Positions 15,965-25,334 of a stretch of 64,000 nt of DNA are shown piece by piece. The stretch is from Aliibacillus thermotolerans (lineage in GTDB: Bacteria; Bacillota; Bacilli; Bacillales; Marinococcaceae). Made by a program: the position numbers and the translations under genes. Location: NCBI RefSeq assembly GCF_027853235.1, contig NZ_WKJG01000108.1, positions 19,766 through 83,765 of the forward strand, written 5' to 3'. Numbering within the stretch: the stretch's first letter is position 1; every line of letters starts with the position of its first letter. The notes under the pieces were generated by a model. It worked only from the letters and a program-made list of their open reading frames with translations, did no database searches and had not been told where the DNA came from.

Positions 15965-18529
15965 ATGGGTGTGACAGTAGAAGAGATGAAAATTAATGTA
16001 GCACGTTTAAATGAGGATATTCGCCTTTTTCCGCAAGTGCATCCCATTACAGAAGACATGCATATTACGAGAAAAGGTGTCTCTCGTCTTGTGATGCTCG
16101 ATCGGTATACGTTTAAGGATACGGAAAAAAAGACACTAAAAACAGGTGATTTTGTCGTATTAACAGTAAAAGAAGATCCGAAATTTCCCGCACGGGGGTA
16201 CGGATTTGTTATAGAACTAAACTGGAAAGAGAACAAAGCAAAAGTAAAAGTAGATCCTGATTTTCACCATGTATTGGAAGGGGAAGAAGGAGAAACAGGC
16301 ATTGTCGAGCGACCAATTGATGTGATCGAAAAACCGCTGGAAATTTATTACGAACAAATTGCAAAACGAAACGCCACTGGTCTTTCAGCAGTAGAACCAA
16401 CAAAAGAAAAACGAGAAGAATCGTTTTGCAAATTTTATAAAGAATTAAGAGCGATGAACTTTGTTCCTGCAGGTCGGGTGCTATACGGTGCCGGAGCAGA
16501 AACGGATGTCACTTATTTTAATTGCTACGTCATGCCCTATGTAGAAGACTCACGGGAAGGGATTTCTGAACACCGGAAACAAGTCATGGAAATTATGAGT
16601 CGCGGCGGAGGAGTAGGAACAAATGGCTCTACCTTGCGTCCCCGTAATACATTGGCTCGTGGTGTTAACGGGAAGTCGTCTGGTTCCGTGTCTTGGTTAG
16701 ACGATATTGCTAAGCTCACTCATCTTGTCGAGCAAGGTGGTTCGCGACGTGGTGCGCAAATGATCATGCTGGCAGATTGGCATCCAGACATTTTTGAATT
16801 TATTATTTCCAAAATGCAAAACCCGCGTATTTTAAGATATTTGTTAGAAAATACCGAGGATGAACAAATTCAACGACTCATCCAAGAAAAGCTAAAATTT
16901 GTGCCGCTGTCTGAAACCGAAGAAGCGATGTATCAAGGAATATTAAATTATAAAAACATTCCAGGACACGGGGGTTTCCCGAAAAAAGTGATTCGGGAAG
17001 CGGAAGAAAAGCTACGATTAGGTGGAAGGTATGAAGTAAATAACCCGGACTTTTTAACGGGAGCCAATATCTCCGTCTGTCTGACGAAAGAATTTATGGA
17101 AGCAGTCGAAAATGACGATACGTACGATTTGCGCTTTCCGGATGTAGAGAACTACGATGAAGACGAAATGAGAATATACAACGAAGAGTGGCAACAATGT
17201 GGAGACGTTCGTGAATGGGAAAAACGAGGCCACGCCATTCGGGTGTATCGTACGATTCGAGCAAGGGAATTATGGAAATTAATTAATATATGTGCAACGT
17301 ATTCGGCAGAACCTGGTATTTTCTTTATTGATAACGCAAATGATGAAACAAATGCGCAAGCGTATGGTCAAAAAGTGGTCGCAACCAATCCTTGTGGAGA
17401 GCAACCATTGGCTCCGTATTCCGTTTGTAACTTAGCAGCGATTAATCTGGCACAAATGGCAAATAAAGAAGAGAAAACCGTCGATTTCGAAAAATTAAAA
17501 GAAACCGTCGCGGTTGGAGTTCGGATGCAAGATAATGTGATAGATGCTACTCCATACTTTTTGGAAGAAAATACGCGGCAAGCAAAAGGAGAAAGACGAA
17601 TCGGTCTCGGTGTGATGGGGCTTCATGATTTGCTTATTTATACGGAAACAAGATACGGATCGAAAGACGGAAATGAACTGATTGATAAAATTTTTGAAAC
17701 AATTGCTACGACGGCATATCGGACGAGTATTGAACTTGCTAAGGAAAAAGGGAGCTTTCCATTTTTAGTAGGAGAGACGGAAGAAGAAACGAAAAAATTA
17801 CGAGAGCGGTTTATTCAATCTGGTTACATGAAAAGAATGCCGGAAGATATCCGTCAAGGAATTTTAAAGTATGGCATTCGCAATTCTCATTTATTAACCG
17901 TTGCGCCAACGGGTAGCACAGGAACGATGGTCGGAGTAAGCACAGGATTAGAACCTTATTTTTCCTTTAAATATTATCGAAGTGGTCGCCTTGGCAAGTT
18001 TATTGAAGTGAACGCAGAAATTGTCGAGGAATATTTGGAACGCAATCCAGACAAAACGAGTGATAATTTACCGTCGTTCTTCGTTTCTTCCATGGATCTT
18101 ACGCCAGAAGAGCATGCAGATGTACAATGCATTATTCAAAAATGGGTCGATAGTTCCCTCTCTAAAACGGTAAATGCTCCCCGTGGTTATACGGTGGAAC
18201 AAGTACAAAAAGTATATGAACGTTTATACAAAGGGGGAGCGAAAGGCGGTACCGTGTACGTTGACGGTAGTCGGGATGCCCAAGTATTAAGTTTAAAAGC
18301 GGAAGAAAATATGATGGAAGAAGATTCCTATGACACGGAAGTAGAAGAAGAAAGTGAAGACAAAAAAGTAGTCCTTGTAAATACAATTAAAGATTTACGA
18401 GCAACGACAGTCAATTTTGGAAATGAAATTGGTGATACGTGTCCTGTCTGTCGAGAAGGAACGGTAGAAGAAGTTGGCGGCTGTAACACTTGCACGAACT
18501 GTGGTGCTCAATTAAAATGTGGATTATAA
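15965..18529 (+). CDS. nrdJ: Class II (B12-dependent) ribonucleoside reductase
   Basis: Reduces ribonucleotides to deoxyribonucleotides using adenosylcobalamin as radical source; oxygen-independent. About 854 residues. Redox and radical residues are visible in TYFNCYVMPY, the NPCGEQPLAPYSVCNLAAINL region (Cys and Glu of the active site) and LLTVAPTGSTGTM. The C-terminus carries a four-cysteine ribbon, CPVC near 833 and CNTCTNC, that supplies reducing equivalents. ATG 15965 follows TGGAGGACGA at 15951-15960; ATG 15950 lies inside that site. Monocistronic, with NrdR boxes upstream and a terminator after. Confidence 0.94.
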   Translation: MGVTVEEMKINVARLNEDIRLFPQVHPITEDMHITRKGVSRLVMLDRYTFKDTEKKTLKTGDFVVLTVKEDPKFPARGYGFVIELNWKENKAKVKVDPDFHHVLEGEEGETGIVERPIDVIEKPLEIYYEQIAKRNATGLSAVEPTKEKREESFCKFYKELRAMNFVPAGRVLYGAGAETDVTYFNCYVMPYVEDSREGISEHRKQVMEIMSRGGGVGTNGSTLRPRNTLARGVNGKSSGSVSWLDDIAKLTHLVEQGGSRRGAQMIMLADWHPDIFEFIISKMQNPRILRYLLENTEDEQIQRLIQEKLKFVPLSETEEAMYQGILNYKNIPGHGGFPKKVIREAEEKLRLGGRYEVNNPDFLTGANISVCLTKEFMEAVENDDTYDLRFPDVENYDEDEMRIYNEEWQQCGDVREWEKRGHAIRVYRTIRARELWKLINICATYSAEPGIFFIDNANDETNAQAYGQKVVATNPCGEQPLAPYSVCNLAAINLAQMANKEEKTVDFEKLKETVAVGVRMQDNVIDATPYFLEENTRQAKGERRIGLGVMGLHDLLIYTETRYGSKDGNELIDKIFETIATTAYRTSIELAKEKGSFPFLVGETEEETKKLRERFIQSGYMKRMPEDIRQGILKYGIRNSHLLTVAPTGSTGTMVGVSTGLEPYFSFKYYRSGRLGKFIEVNAEIVEEYLERNPDKTSDNLPSFFVSSMDLTPEEHADVQCIIQKWVDSSLSKTVNAPRGYTVEQVQKVYERLYKGGAKGGTVYVDGSRDAQVLSLKAEENMMEEDSYDTEVEEESEDKKVVLVNTIKDLRATTVNFGNEIGDTCPVCREGTVEEVGGCNTCTNCGAQLKCGL

Positions 18530-18549
18530 GTGAAATCTTGATGATGAAA

Positions 18550-18592
18550 CAAGATCGCAAATCTCCTATCATGGTATTTGCGATCTTTTTAT
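18550..18592 (+). terminator. Terminator after nrdJ
   Basis: AAGATCGCAAAT / ATTTGCGATCTT stem, 14-nt loop, followed by TTTTTATT. Confidence 0.9.
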
Positions 18593-18703
18593 TCCTTGTC
18601 TATTAAATGGGGATGATTTATTCGTGTATTACAAAGATTGTTATTTTTTCGACACAATACTAAATTGATGGAGATGGGGTGAGATTTTCTCTTTTTAAGA
18701 GTA

Positions 18704-18731
18704 TTGGCAAATTTGTTGATAAACATAAAAT
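18704..18731 (+). promoter_or_regulatory. Probable mntR promoter
   Basis: TTGGCA (18704-18709), 16-base spacer, TAAAAT (18726-18731). An alternative TTGATA (18716-18721) has too short a spacer to TAAACT. Confidence 0.45.
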
Positions 18732-18813
18732 AGTGTAAACTAAAGAGAATGCAACATTTTTTACATATGTAAATATCAAATCAGATAGACACAGATATGG
18801 GAGGAACAAAAAC

Positions 18814-19254
18814 ATGCCAACTCCTAGTATGGAAGACTATTTAGAACGAATTTATATGCTAATCGAAGAAAAAGGGTATGCACGCGGGTCAGACATTGCA
18901 GAGGCGCTAGAAGTGCACCCGTCTTCTGTGACAAAAATGGTACAAAAACTCGATAAATTAGATTATTTAGTGTATGAAAAATACCGTGGGCTCATATTGA
19001 CACCAAAGGGAAAAAAGATCGGAAAGCGTCTTGTGTATCGCCATGAGCTGTTGGAAGACTTTTTAAATATCATCGGTGTCGATGAGCAGTATATATACGA
19101 AGATGTGGAAGGCATCGAACATCATTTAAGTTGGGATGCGATCGACCGGATTGGAGATGTTGTGCAATATTTTCAAGAAGATGAAGAAAGAATTAAGCAT
19201 TTACGTGAGATTCATCGGAAAAATGAAGAAGAGGAAAAATCATCGTCTAAGTGA
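18814..19254 (+). CDS. mntR: MntR, manganese-responsive repressor
   Basis: DtxR-family repressor of manganese uptake. 146 residues. All expected metal ligands of MntR are in place: Asp8, Glu11, His77, Glu99, Glu102 and His103. Winged helix: [25 protein letters not shown]. Lacks the C-terminal SH3 domain of DtxR/IdeR, as MntR should. The ATG follows GGGAGGAAC. Corresponds to B. subtilis yqhN and, as there, precedes yqhO. Confidence 0.96.
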   Translation: MPTPSMEDYLERIYMLIEEKGYARGSDIAEALEVHPSSVTKMVQKLDKLDYLVYEKYRGLILTPKGKKIGKRLVYRHELLEDFLNIIGVDEQYIYEDVEGIEHHLSWDAIDRIGDVVQYFQEDEERIKHLREIHRKNEEEEKSSSK

Positions 19255-19319
19255 CTCATATCCGCTCGGCTGTTCTCATACGTTGCAACATATCAACTGA
19301 TGAATGGGGCGGAGAGCGG

Positions 19320-20216
19320 ATGAAAATTGATGGTGTGTTTGCAGGGGGCGGTGTCAAAGCGTTATCGTTTGTTGGTGCGTTAGAAGTGTTAGAGCGTCAC
19401 GGTTTTCGTTTTGAAAGAACAGCTGGAACGAGCGCAGGCGCAGTGGTTGCCACATTGATTCAAGCGAACTATACGTCTCGGGAATTAAAAGAAATAGGCA
19501 TGTCTCTTGAATCTTCAGATATCATGAACGAAACGTGGCTGAATACGTATTTGCCGTGGGTCGCTTGGTTCTCTGTCTATTGGAGGTTAGGTCTTTATAA
19601 AGGGGATGTATTTGAACGTTGGATCAAAGGCTTGTTGCAAAGAAAAAACATCTATAGTTTTGCAGATATAAAAAAAGGATCGTTAAAAATTGTTGCTTCT
19701 GATATTACCGAGGGGAGTATCATCGTTTTTCCCGACGACCTTCCAAAATACGGATACACCGAAGAAACTTTTCCAATTGCTAAAGCAGTGACGATGAGTT
19801 GCATGATTCCATATTTTTTCCAACCGGTGAAATTTTGTCATTTTCAAAAGAAAAAAGAACCACATCTCGTCGTAGATGGTGGTTTATTAAGTAATTTTCC
19901 GATGTGGCTCTTTAAAGGGCATCAAAAGAAAAAAGAAAAGCGTCCTATTCTCGGATTTCAATTGACCCCTTCTATATTTGAACAAGAAAAAAAGAAAATT
20001 AAAAATGCGCTTGATTTATATCAGTCGCTGTTTCATACGATGAGAAATGCCTATGATTTACGATATATTTCGAAGTATCATGCCAAAGATATTGTGTTTT
20101 TACCGGTAGATCAAGTAAAAACAACATCATTTGATTTGTCGCAAAAAGATCGGGAATTATTAATTCAAATTGGGAAAACGTATACGGAAGATTTTTTAAA
20201 AAAATGGACTTATTAA
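19320..20216 (+). CDS. yqhO: YqhO, patatin-like phospholipase/esterase
   Basis: 298-residue patatin-fold hydrolase. Oxyanion loop AGGGVKALSF (near 8-17), nucleophile elbow GTSAG with Ser38, and the second dyad residue in VVDGG (Asp in DGG). Predicted lipid acyl hydrolase; substrate unknown. Start ATG 19320 with GGCGGAGAGCGG upstream; the in-frame ATG at 19251 overlaps mntR and lacks the motif context. Transcribed after mntR; not known to be Mn-regulated. Confidence 0.88.
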   Translation: MKIDGVFAGGGVKALSFVGALEVLERHGFRFERTAGTSAGAVVATLIQANYTSRELKEIGMSLESSDIMNETWLNTYLPWVAWFSVYWRLGLYKGDVFERWIKGLLQRKNIYSFADIKKGSLKIVASDITEGSIIVFPDDLPKYGYTEETFPIAKAVTMSCMIPYFFQPVKFCHFQKKKEPHLVVDGGLLSNFPMWLFKGHQKKKEKRPILGFQLTPSIFEQEKKKIKNALDLYQSLFHTMRNAYDLRYISKYHAKDIVFLPVDQVKTTSFDLSQKDRELLIQIGKTYTEDFLKKWTY

Positions 20217-20223
20217 ATAAATA

Positions 20224-20994
20224 TTATGATGATTTACTAATCAATCCTCCGTCTTGTTTATACCAGCCAAAGTAAATCATCAGTAGTGGATAGATGAGCG
20301 TAATCCACAATCCTACGAGCGCACTGTGTAAAAAGGTCGTTAAAACGGAATGAAACAACCATGTGTGTAAATAAATGAGAAGGAATAATCCGATGAAACC
20401 AATGACGCCAGCAATGACTCTTTTCATTAGTTGGTGCGGATAAACCATGCGATTTTTGATCGTTTCCACACTATAGCCGACCCCTCCACCGAGAAGAAGA
20501 CCACAGGCGACAGCTCCTTCAGGAAAAAGAAGTAAAAGCGCTGATGGTAATACGAGTGAACAAGAAAAAACGAGTGATTCAGGTGCACTGTTCATCCAAT
20601 CGCGGGTGCGATACACCGCATAAATAATAAAAACCCCTAATAACATTGCGATGATCACATGTTGAAGTGTATAAAAACCATGGAGAAGTGTAACCAGCGA
20701 GACGAGAAAAATCACCACACAAGCAAATAGTGTGAATTTTCGGTTACTCACTTCCGCGATAAAGTACCCCCAAAACGCTGTTGCCAATTGCACAGGTTCT
20801 GCGGGAAGAAAAGGAAAAGAATGCTCAGCAATTAAGTGATAAATAAAAGCGTGAATATAAAGCGTTAAGGTGAGAACGATAAATAATTTAAAACTAATAT
20901 GTTTATCAACCGTCCAATAAAGAAGCGCGATGGTGGTTAAGTAGAACCATTCATTGGTGAATACCGATATTATTTCTTGAATAGCAGGCCACAT
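20224..20994 (-). CDS. PAP2-like membrane protein lacking catalytic residues
   Basis: About 256 residues with six or more hydrophobic helices. The overall pattern resembles Firmicute PAP2 phosphatases with a C-terminal transmembrane extension: FPFLPAEPVQLATAFWGY aligns with the FPSGHA...FWGY block, and SLVTLLHGFYTLQHVIIA aligns with the SRxxxGxHxxxDVI block. Every catalytic position differs: no KX6RP motif, no PSGH, R to T, H to Y, D to H. It is thus probably not a phosphatase. ATG 20994 is preceded by AAGGAGGGGG; the TTG at 21021 is upstream of that site. Convergent with yqhO; shares orientation with yqhP. Confidence 0.65.
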   Translation of the reverse strand: MWPAIQEIISVFTNEWFYLTTIALLYWTVDKHISFKLFIVLTLTLYIHAFIYHLIAEHSFPFLPAEPVQLATAFWGYFIAEVSNRKFTLFACVVIFLVSLVTLLHGFYTLQHVIIAMLLGVFIIYAVYRTRDWMNSAPESLVFSCSLVLPSALLLLFPEGAVACGLLLGGGVGYSVETIKNRMVYPHQLMKRVIAGVIGFIGLFLLIYLHTWLFHSVLTTFLHSALVGLWITLIYPLLMIYFGWYKQDGGLISKSS

Positions 20995-21020
20995 TTCCTT
21001 TATCCCCCTCCTTCTCTCCA

Positions 21021-21062
21021 AAGAAAAAAGAACAGGGCTCAGGTTAAAAAAGAGCCCGGTTC
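21021..21062 (-). terminator. Terminator after yqhP
   Basis: Stem GAACAGGGCTC / GAGCCCGGTTC (21030-21040 and 21052-21062) followed on the minus strand by TTTTTTCTTT. The yqhP stop codon lies inside the loop region. Confidence 0.8.
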
Positions 21063-21412
21063 TTTTTCCGGTTCTTTTTCCCCTCTATTACCGTTAAATT
21101 ATGCTCTTTCCGACGTCTATGGATTGACTTGGAGGGGCGTTTTTTTATTGGTTTCTTATTTATACCTGACTTCACAACTTTCATCTGTTTCGCATTTGGA
21201 TTCGAACGAGGGACAGAGGCGCGATATTGGTTCATTGTGATTTTCTTCATAATGACACGTGTGAAGAGAAAGTACATTCCGACAGCAACGGCCGCGCCAA
21301 TAAGCAAATACATTAGTAGCGCGAATGGGTTATGAACAAGTTGATAGCCAATACCAATCATCGCCAGACCCAACACAATGGTAAGTAGTGGATGACGTAA
21401 CAAACGGGACAA
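21044..21412 (-). CDS. yqhP: YqhP, SA1362-type membrane protein
   Basis: About 122 residues: two N-terminal membrane helices (LTIVLGLAMIGIGYQLV and FALLMYLLIGAAVAVGMYFLF) and a strongly basic C-terminal tail (NKKPIKKRPSKSIHRRRK). Matches the YqhP/SA1362 family, of unknown function. TTG 21412 is chosen because GGAGGTGA lies immediately upstream with four-base spacing; the longer form to 21439 would bury that site. The basic tail may contact RNA, phospholipid or wall polymers, which is inference. Confidence 0.8.
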   Translation of the reverse strand: MSRLLRHPLLTIVLGLAMIGIGYQLVHNPFALLMYLLIGAAVAVGMYFLFTRVIMKKITMNQYRASVPRSNPNAKQMKVVKSGINKKPIKKRPSKSIHRRRKEHNLTVIEGKKNRKKNRALF

Positions 21413-21610
21413 AAAATCACCTCCGAAAAACGCTAGCAATTGTTGAACGCGCAGCTTGGAAAGAAGGTTCTAGCAATCCGCTCATTGTTGAATCGGTCAT
21501 GTGAAAAAAGTTTCTTTAACTTATATTGTACATGAAATCGAGCGATTACTCTATACTTATCATTACTCATTCCCTTATTTTCAAAAATTTATGCTTCCTA
21601 CTTCATAATT

Positions 21611-21642
21611 TCTCCTTCTTTGAGAAAAACTAAAGAAGGAGA
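21611..21642 (+). promoter_or_regulatory. Perfect hairpin overlapping a Shine-Dalgarno-like site before yqhR
   Basis: TCTCCTTCTTT and AAAGAAGGAGA form an 11-bp perfect stem with a 10-nt loop. The right arm is a near-ideal ribosome-binding sequence. No T-tract follows, so it is not a classical terminator in this direction. Confidence 0.5.
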
Positions 21643-21667
21643 CAATTCGATTGAGGGGGAATGGAGT

Positions 21668-22117
21668 ATGTGGAGCTATCATCAACGTGTCGCTTCGATT
21701 GGTTTTTTTGGTGGGTTCATTTGGAGTATGGTTGGATATGCCCTTTTTTATTTAAATTTTACATCGGTCGGTCCTGCTTTGGCGCTTGATCCATGGGCCC
21801 TCCCGGATTGGAAAAAAACGTATATTGGACATCTTGTCGGCATCATATTTTTGTCCATTCTTTCCATTGGAGTTGCATTTTTATATCGTTATACTTTACA
21901 AAAACTATCATCCATTTGGCCGGGAGTGATATTTGGTGTCGTTTTATGGGGGATTGTTTTTTATTTCTTTCATCCCATTTTCCCGTCATTAAAACCGGTA
22001 ACTGAATTGGATGCCGATACGATCATTACTACTTTATCTTTATATATCCTCTATGGTGTGTTTATCGGATACTCGATTTCTTTTGAGTATGAAGAAATGG
22101 AACGCTCCCAATCATAG
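21668..22117 (+). CDS. yqhR: YqhR, four-helix membrane protein
   Basis: About 149 residues with four hydrophobic segments (VASIGFFGGFIWSMVGYALFYL, IGHLVGIIFLSILSIGVAFLY, GVIFGVVLWGIVFYFFHPIF, LYILYGVFIGYSI). Conserved membrane protein of Bacillaceae located before aroQ; function unknown. ATG 21668 with GGGGGA six bases upstream is used. An in-frame ATT at 21650 has the better-spaced AAGAAGGAG and could be an alternative start, giving six extra residues. Confidence 0.78.
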   Translation: MWSYHQRVASIGFFGGFIWSMVGYALFYLNFTSVGPALALDPWALPDWKKTYIGHLVGIIFLSILSIGVAFLYRYTLQKLSSIWPGVIFGVVLWGIVFYFFHPIFPSLKPVTELDADTIITTLSLYILYGVFIGYSISFEYEEMERSQS

Positions 22118-22192
22118 CTAGTGCGTTTTTCCTTGTTGTGGTAAAATACAACGGAAGAGGGGATTGTCTTTGGAGAGGGAGTGGAAGAAGAG

Positions 22193-22630
22193 ATGAAAAA
22201 AGCGTTGCTTATTAATGGCCCCAATTTAAATATGCTTGGGAAAAGAGAGCCTGATGTGTATGGGAAGACAACATTGGAAGAAATAGAAAACATGTTAACA
22301 GAGAAAGCCCGCACGAAAGGAATTGAATTAACATGTAAGCAATCGAATCATGAAGGCGACATTATTGATTGGTTGCATGAAGCAGAAGGAAACGTGGATG
22401 CAGTGATTATCAATCCAGGGGCTTTCACTCATTATAGCTATGCTATCCGTGATGCAATAGCAGCGATTTCTGTAGATGTGATTGAAGTACATATCTCAAA
22501 CATACATAATAGAGAAGCATTTCGGCAACATTCTGTGATCGCTCCAGTCTCTAAAGGACAAATCGTTGGTTTTGGCATCAAAGGATATGAATTAGCATTA
22601 GAGGTAGTTAAAGGGGGATGCAATGAGTAA
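22193..22630 (+). CDS. aroQ: Type II 3-dehydroquinate dehydratase
   Basis: Third step of the shikimate pathway, dehydrating 3-dehydroquinate. 145 residues, dodecameric family. GPNLNMLGKREPDVYG carries the catalytic Tyr23 and Arg18; the second active-site block is NPGAFTHYSYAIRDA and VIEVHISN. GTG 22181 is in frame, but ATG 22193 is better spaced from the GGAGAGGGAG/GGAAG sites. Overlaps yqhT by eight bases, suggesting translational coupling. Confidence 0.95.
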   Translation: MKKALLINGPNLNMLGKREPDVYGKTTLEEIENMLTEKARTKGIELTCKQSNHEGDIIDWLHEAEGNVDAVIINPGAFTHYSYAIRDAIAAISVDVIEVHISNIHNREAFRQHSVIAPVSKGQIVGFGIKGYELALEVVKGGCNE

Positions 22631-23690
22631 ACGTCTTGAAAAGCTAAGAAGTGCGTTGGAAAAGCAAGATGTGGATGCTATTTTTGTAGAAAGCGAGGCG
22701 AACCGTCGCTACTTGTCAGGGTTTTCTGGTACTGCCGGTGCCTTATTCATCACGAAAACCGAAGCGTATCTTGTGACGGATTTCCGTTACGTAGAACAAG
22801 CGAAAAAACAATGCCCATCCTTCGATATTGTCGAATCCCTTTCCCGTTACGATTCGATTGGAGAACTGGCATCGAAAACCGGCATAAAAACAGTTGCATT
22901 TGAAAAAGACCATATCACGTATACGCAATATGAATGGCTAAAGAATCACGTAAAAGCGGAGTTGCTTCCTGTTAGTGACATCGTCGAAAATATTCGTCTG
23001 ATAAAAGATGAAGAAGAAATTCGAATGTTGAAAAAAGCTGCTGTAATTGCGGATGAAGCGTTCTTACATGTGACAAAACAAATAAAAAGCGGGATGACGG
23101 AGCGTGAGATTCGCGACGAATTGGAATTTTTCATGAGAAAACAAGGTGCCGATGGTTCCTCTTTTGATATTATTGTGGCCTCTGGTTGGCGCAGTGCTCT
23201 ACCGCACGGGGTAGCATCTGAGAAAAAAATTGAAAAAGGCGAGCTTGTCACAATGGATTTCGGAGCGTATTATCAAGGATATTGTTCCGATATTACTCGA
23301 ACGGTCGCCATTGGAGAACCGTCTCCTCAGTTAAAGGAGATTTATGACATTGTCTATGATGCACAAATCCAAGCGGTAAACACCATTGGCCCGAATATGA
23401 CGGGAAAAGAAGCAGATGAGATCGCAAGACAAGTGATTGAAGAAAAAGGATACGGGTCTTATTTTGGTCATAGTTTAGGTCATGGACTGGGAATGGAAGT
23501 ACATGAACGTCCTCGTTTATCGAAAAATGAAAAAACTGTATTGCAGCCAGGAATGGTCGTTACGGTGGAACCTGGAATTTACGTACCAGATGTTGGTGGA
23601 ACGAGAATTGAAGATGATATCGTCATTACTGAAAACGGAAATGAACGATTAACAACATCCACTAAAGAACTGATCATTATTGAAAACTAA
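22623..23690 (+). CDS. yqhT: Xaa-Pro dipeptidase/aminopeptidase, M24B family
   Basis: 355-residue pita-bread metallopeptidase removing or splitting X-Pro peptides. Metal ligands visible: Asp212 and Asp223 (MDFGAYYQGYCSDITRT), His near 283-287 (GHSLGHGLG), Glu316 (VEPGIY) and Glu330 (RIEDD). N-terminal creatinase-type domain precedes it. In Firmicutes this gene precedes efp; peptide products of ribosomal turnover are plausible substrates. AAAGGGGG precedes ATG 22623. Confidence 0.93.
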   Translation: MSKRLEKLRSALEKQDVDAIFVESEANRRYLSGFSGTAGALFITKTEAYLVTDFRYVEQAKKQCPSFDIVESLSRYDSIGELASKTGIKTVAFEKDHITYTQYEWLKNHVKAELLPVSDIVENIRLIKDEEEIRMLKKAAVIADEAFLHVTKQIKSGMTEREIRDELEFFMRKQGADGSSFDIIVASGWRSALPHGVASEKKIEKGELVTMDFGAYYQGYCSDITRTVAIGEPSPQLKEIYDIVYDAQIQAVNTIGPNMTGKEADEIARQVIEEKGYGSYFGHSLGHGLGMEVHERPRLSKNEKTVLQPGMVVTVEPGIYVPDVGGTRIEDDIVITENGNERLTTSTKELIIIEN

Positions 23691-23711
23691 CATGCTCGGA
23701 GGGATGATTCG

Positions 23712-24272
23712 ATGATTTCTGTCAACGATTTTAAAACTGGATTAACCATTGAAGTAGATAACGATATTTGGCAAGTGATGGAGTTTCAACACGTAAAACC
23801 AGGAAAAGGAGCTGCCTTCGTTCGTTCGAAATTACGCAGTCTTCGTACCGGATCCATTCAAGAAAAAACGTTTCGCGCTGGTGAAAAAGTGAACACAGCT
23901 CACATTGAACGAAAAAAAATGCAATATTTATACGCAAATGGCGATCAACATGCATTTATGGATTCAGAAACGTTTGAACAAATTGAGTTATCCAGTAAGC
24001 AAATTGAACATCAGCTGAATTTCTTAAAAGAAAATATGGAGGTACATGTTATTTCATATGAATCGGAAACCCTTGGGGTAGAACTACCGAACACCGTTGA
24101 ACTGGAAGTAGTAGAAACAGAGCCGGGAATTAAAGGGGATACAGCATCCGGCGGTTCCAAACCAGCTGTATTAGAGACCGGTTATAAAGTACAAGTACCA
24201 TTTTTCGTGAACCAAGGAGATAAACTGGTCATCGATACAAGAAGTGGAGAATACGTCTCCCGTGCCAACTAA
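23712..24272 (+). CDS. efp: Elongation factor P
   Basis: Relieves ribosome stalling at polyproline. 186 residues, three beta-barrel domains. The loop residue that is modified in Bacillus (5-aminopentanol on Lys32) is present in KPGKGAAF. The C-terminal [21 protein letters not shown] is canonical. The start ATG follows CGGAGGGATG. Twenty-one bases after yqhT, probably one operon aroQ-yqhT-efp. B. subtilis has yqhV next; it is absent here. Confidence 0.97.
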   Translation: MISVNDFKTGLTIEVDNDIWQVMEFQHVKPGKGAAFVRSKLRSLRTGSIQEKTFRAGEKVNTAHIERKKMQYLYANGDQHAFMDSETFEQIELSSKQIEHQLNFLKENMEVHVISYESETLGVELPNTVELEVVETEPGIKGDTASGGSKPAVLETGYKVQVPFFVNQGDKLVIDTRSGEYVSRAN

Positions 24273-24280
24273 ATAACGAG

Positions 24281-24321
24281 AAAAAGATGATTTCGTGCGT
24301 AAAACGAAATCATCTTTTTTA
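24281..24321. terminator. Terminator after efp
   Basis: AAAAAGATGATTTCGT / ACGAAATCATCTTTTTT long stem with a 7-nt loop. Confidence 0.92.
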
Positions 24322-24407
24322 TTGGTCTCTTTTTCTCTTATGGAGTTCTATGTAAAGAAAAAATGAATAAAGTGTACAAACACCTCTTTTGGAAAGGAGG
24401 ACTGTTC

Positions 24408-25334
24408 TTGAATGAAGTCATCCATCTGTTCCCGCCTCATTTACAAGGTTATTTTGCAAATCATGCCCTCCCCTCTTTCATAGAAGAAATACGCGTACGC
24501 ATTCATGCACCCATTGAATTGATTACGAACGAAGGCGTCTACTATCTCCGAGATGAGAAGGAAGACTTATATGTGCTAACAGAAGAAGATGTCGATTATA
24601 TTTTAAATCAATTAAGTGAATTTTCCATATATGCCTTTCATGAAGAACTCAAGCAAGGATTTATTACGACAAAAGGTGGCCACCGAGTAGGCCTTGGCGG
24701 ACAAGTCGTTCAAGAAGATGGAAAAGTACAAACGATGAAACATGTTCGTTTTTTCAACATTCGTCTTGCTCGAAGTCGTCCGGGAGTTGCGCTTCCAAGT
24801 GCAAAACGTTTATATCGTTATCATGTGGATCATACGTTAATTATTGGTCCTCCTCAATCTGGGAAGACAACTTTTCTGCGTGATCTTGCTCGTATTTTAA
24901 GCAATGGTGAATGGAACGATCAACACATATCTAAAAAAGTAGCGATTGTCGACGAGCGTTCAGAAATTGCAGCGTGTTACCAAGGAATTCCATCCTTTGA
25001 TGTCGGGAAAAGAACCGATGTGTTAGATCGATGTCCGAAAGCAGAAGGAATGATGATGATGATTCGCTCGATGAGTCCGGAAGTCATTATTGTGGATGAA
25101 ATAGGGAGAGAAGAAGACGTAGATGCGATTTTAGAAGCTGCTTATGCTGGTGTCACGGTCATTTGTTCCGTACACGGACATAGTGAAGAAGAAATGAAAA
25201 AGAGACCAACGATGAAACGATTATTTTCTGACGTCCTTTTTAAACATATACTAACGCTCCATAGAACTTCTTTAGGGAAAGTAAAAGTGAAAGAACGTAC
25301 TTTCAAGCCGTCGTTTTCGGTGATAGAAAAATGA
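24408..25334 (+). CDS. spoIIIAA: SpoIIIAA, ATPase of the SpoIIIA-SpoIIQ channel
   Basis: Secretion-type ATPase in the mother cell that energises the feeding-tube complex linking it to the forespore. 308 residues. Walker A GPPQSGKTT at about 147-155, Walker B VIIVDEIGR near 226-233. TTG 24408 follows AAAGGAGG with seven-base spacing; the upstream ATG at 24363 would add an unsupported leader. First of eight genes; expression is expected from sigma-E, but I could not assign a convincing promoter. Confidence 0.95.
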   Translation: MNEVIHLFPPHLQGYFANHALPSFIEEIRVRIHAPIELITNEGVYYLRDEKEDLYVLTEEDVDYILNQLSEFSIYAFHEELKQGFITTKGGHRVGLGGQVVQEDGKVQTMKHVRFFNIRLARSRPGVALPSAKRLYRYHVDHTLIIGPPQSGKTTFLRDLARILSNGEWNDQHISKKVAIVDERSEIAACYQGIPSFDVGKRTDVLDRCPKAEGMMMMIRSMSPEVIIVDEIGREEDVDAILEAAYAGVTVICSVHGHSEEEMKKRPTMKRLFSDVLFKHILTLHRTSLGKVKVKERTFKPSFSVIEK

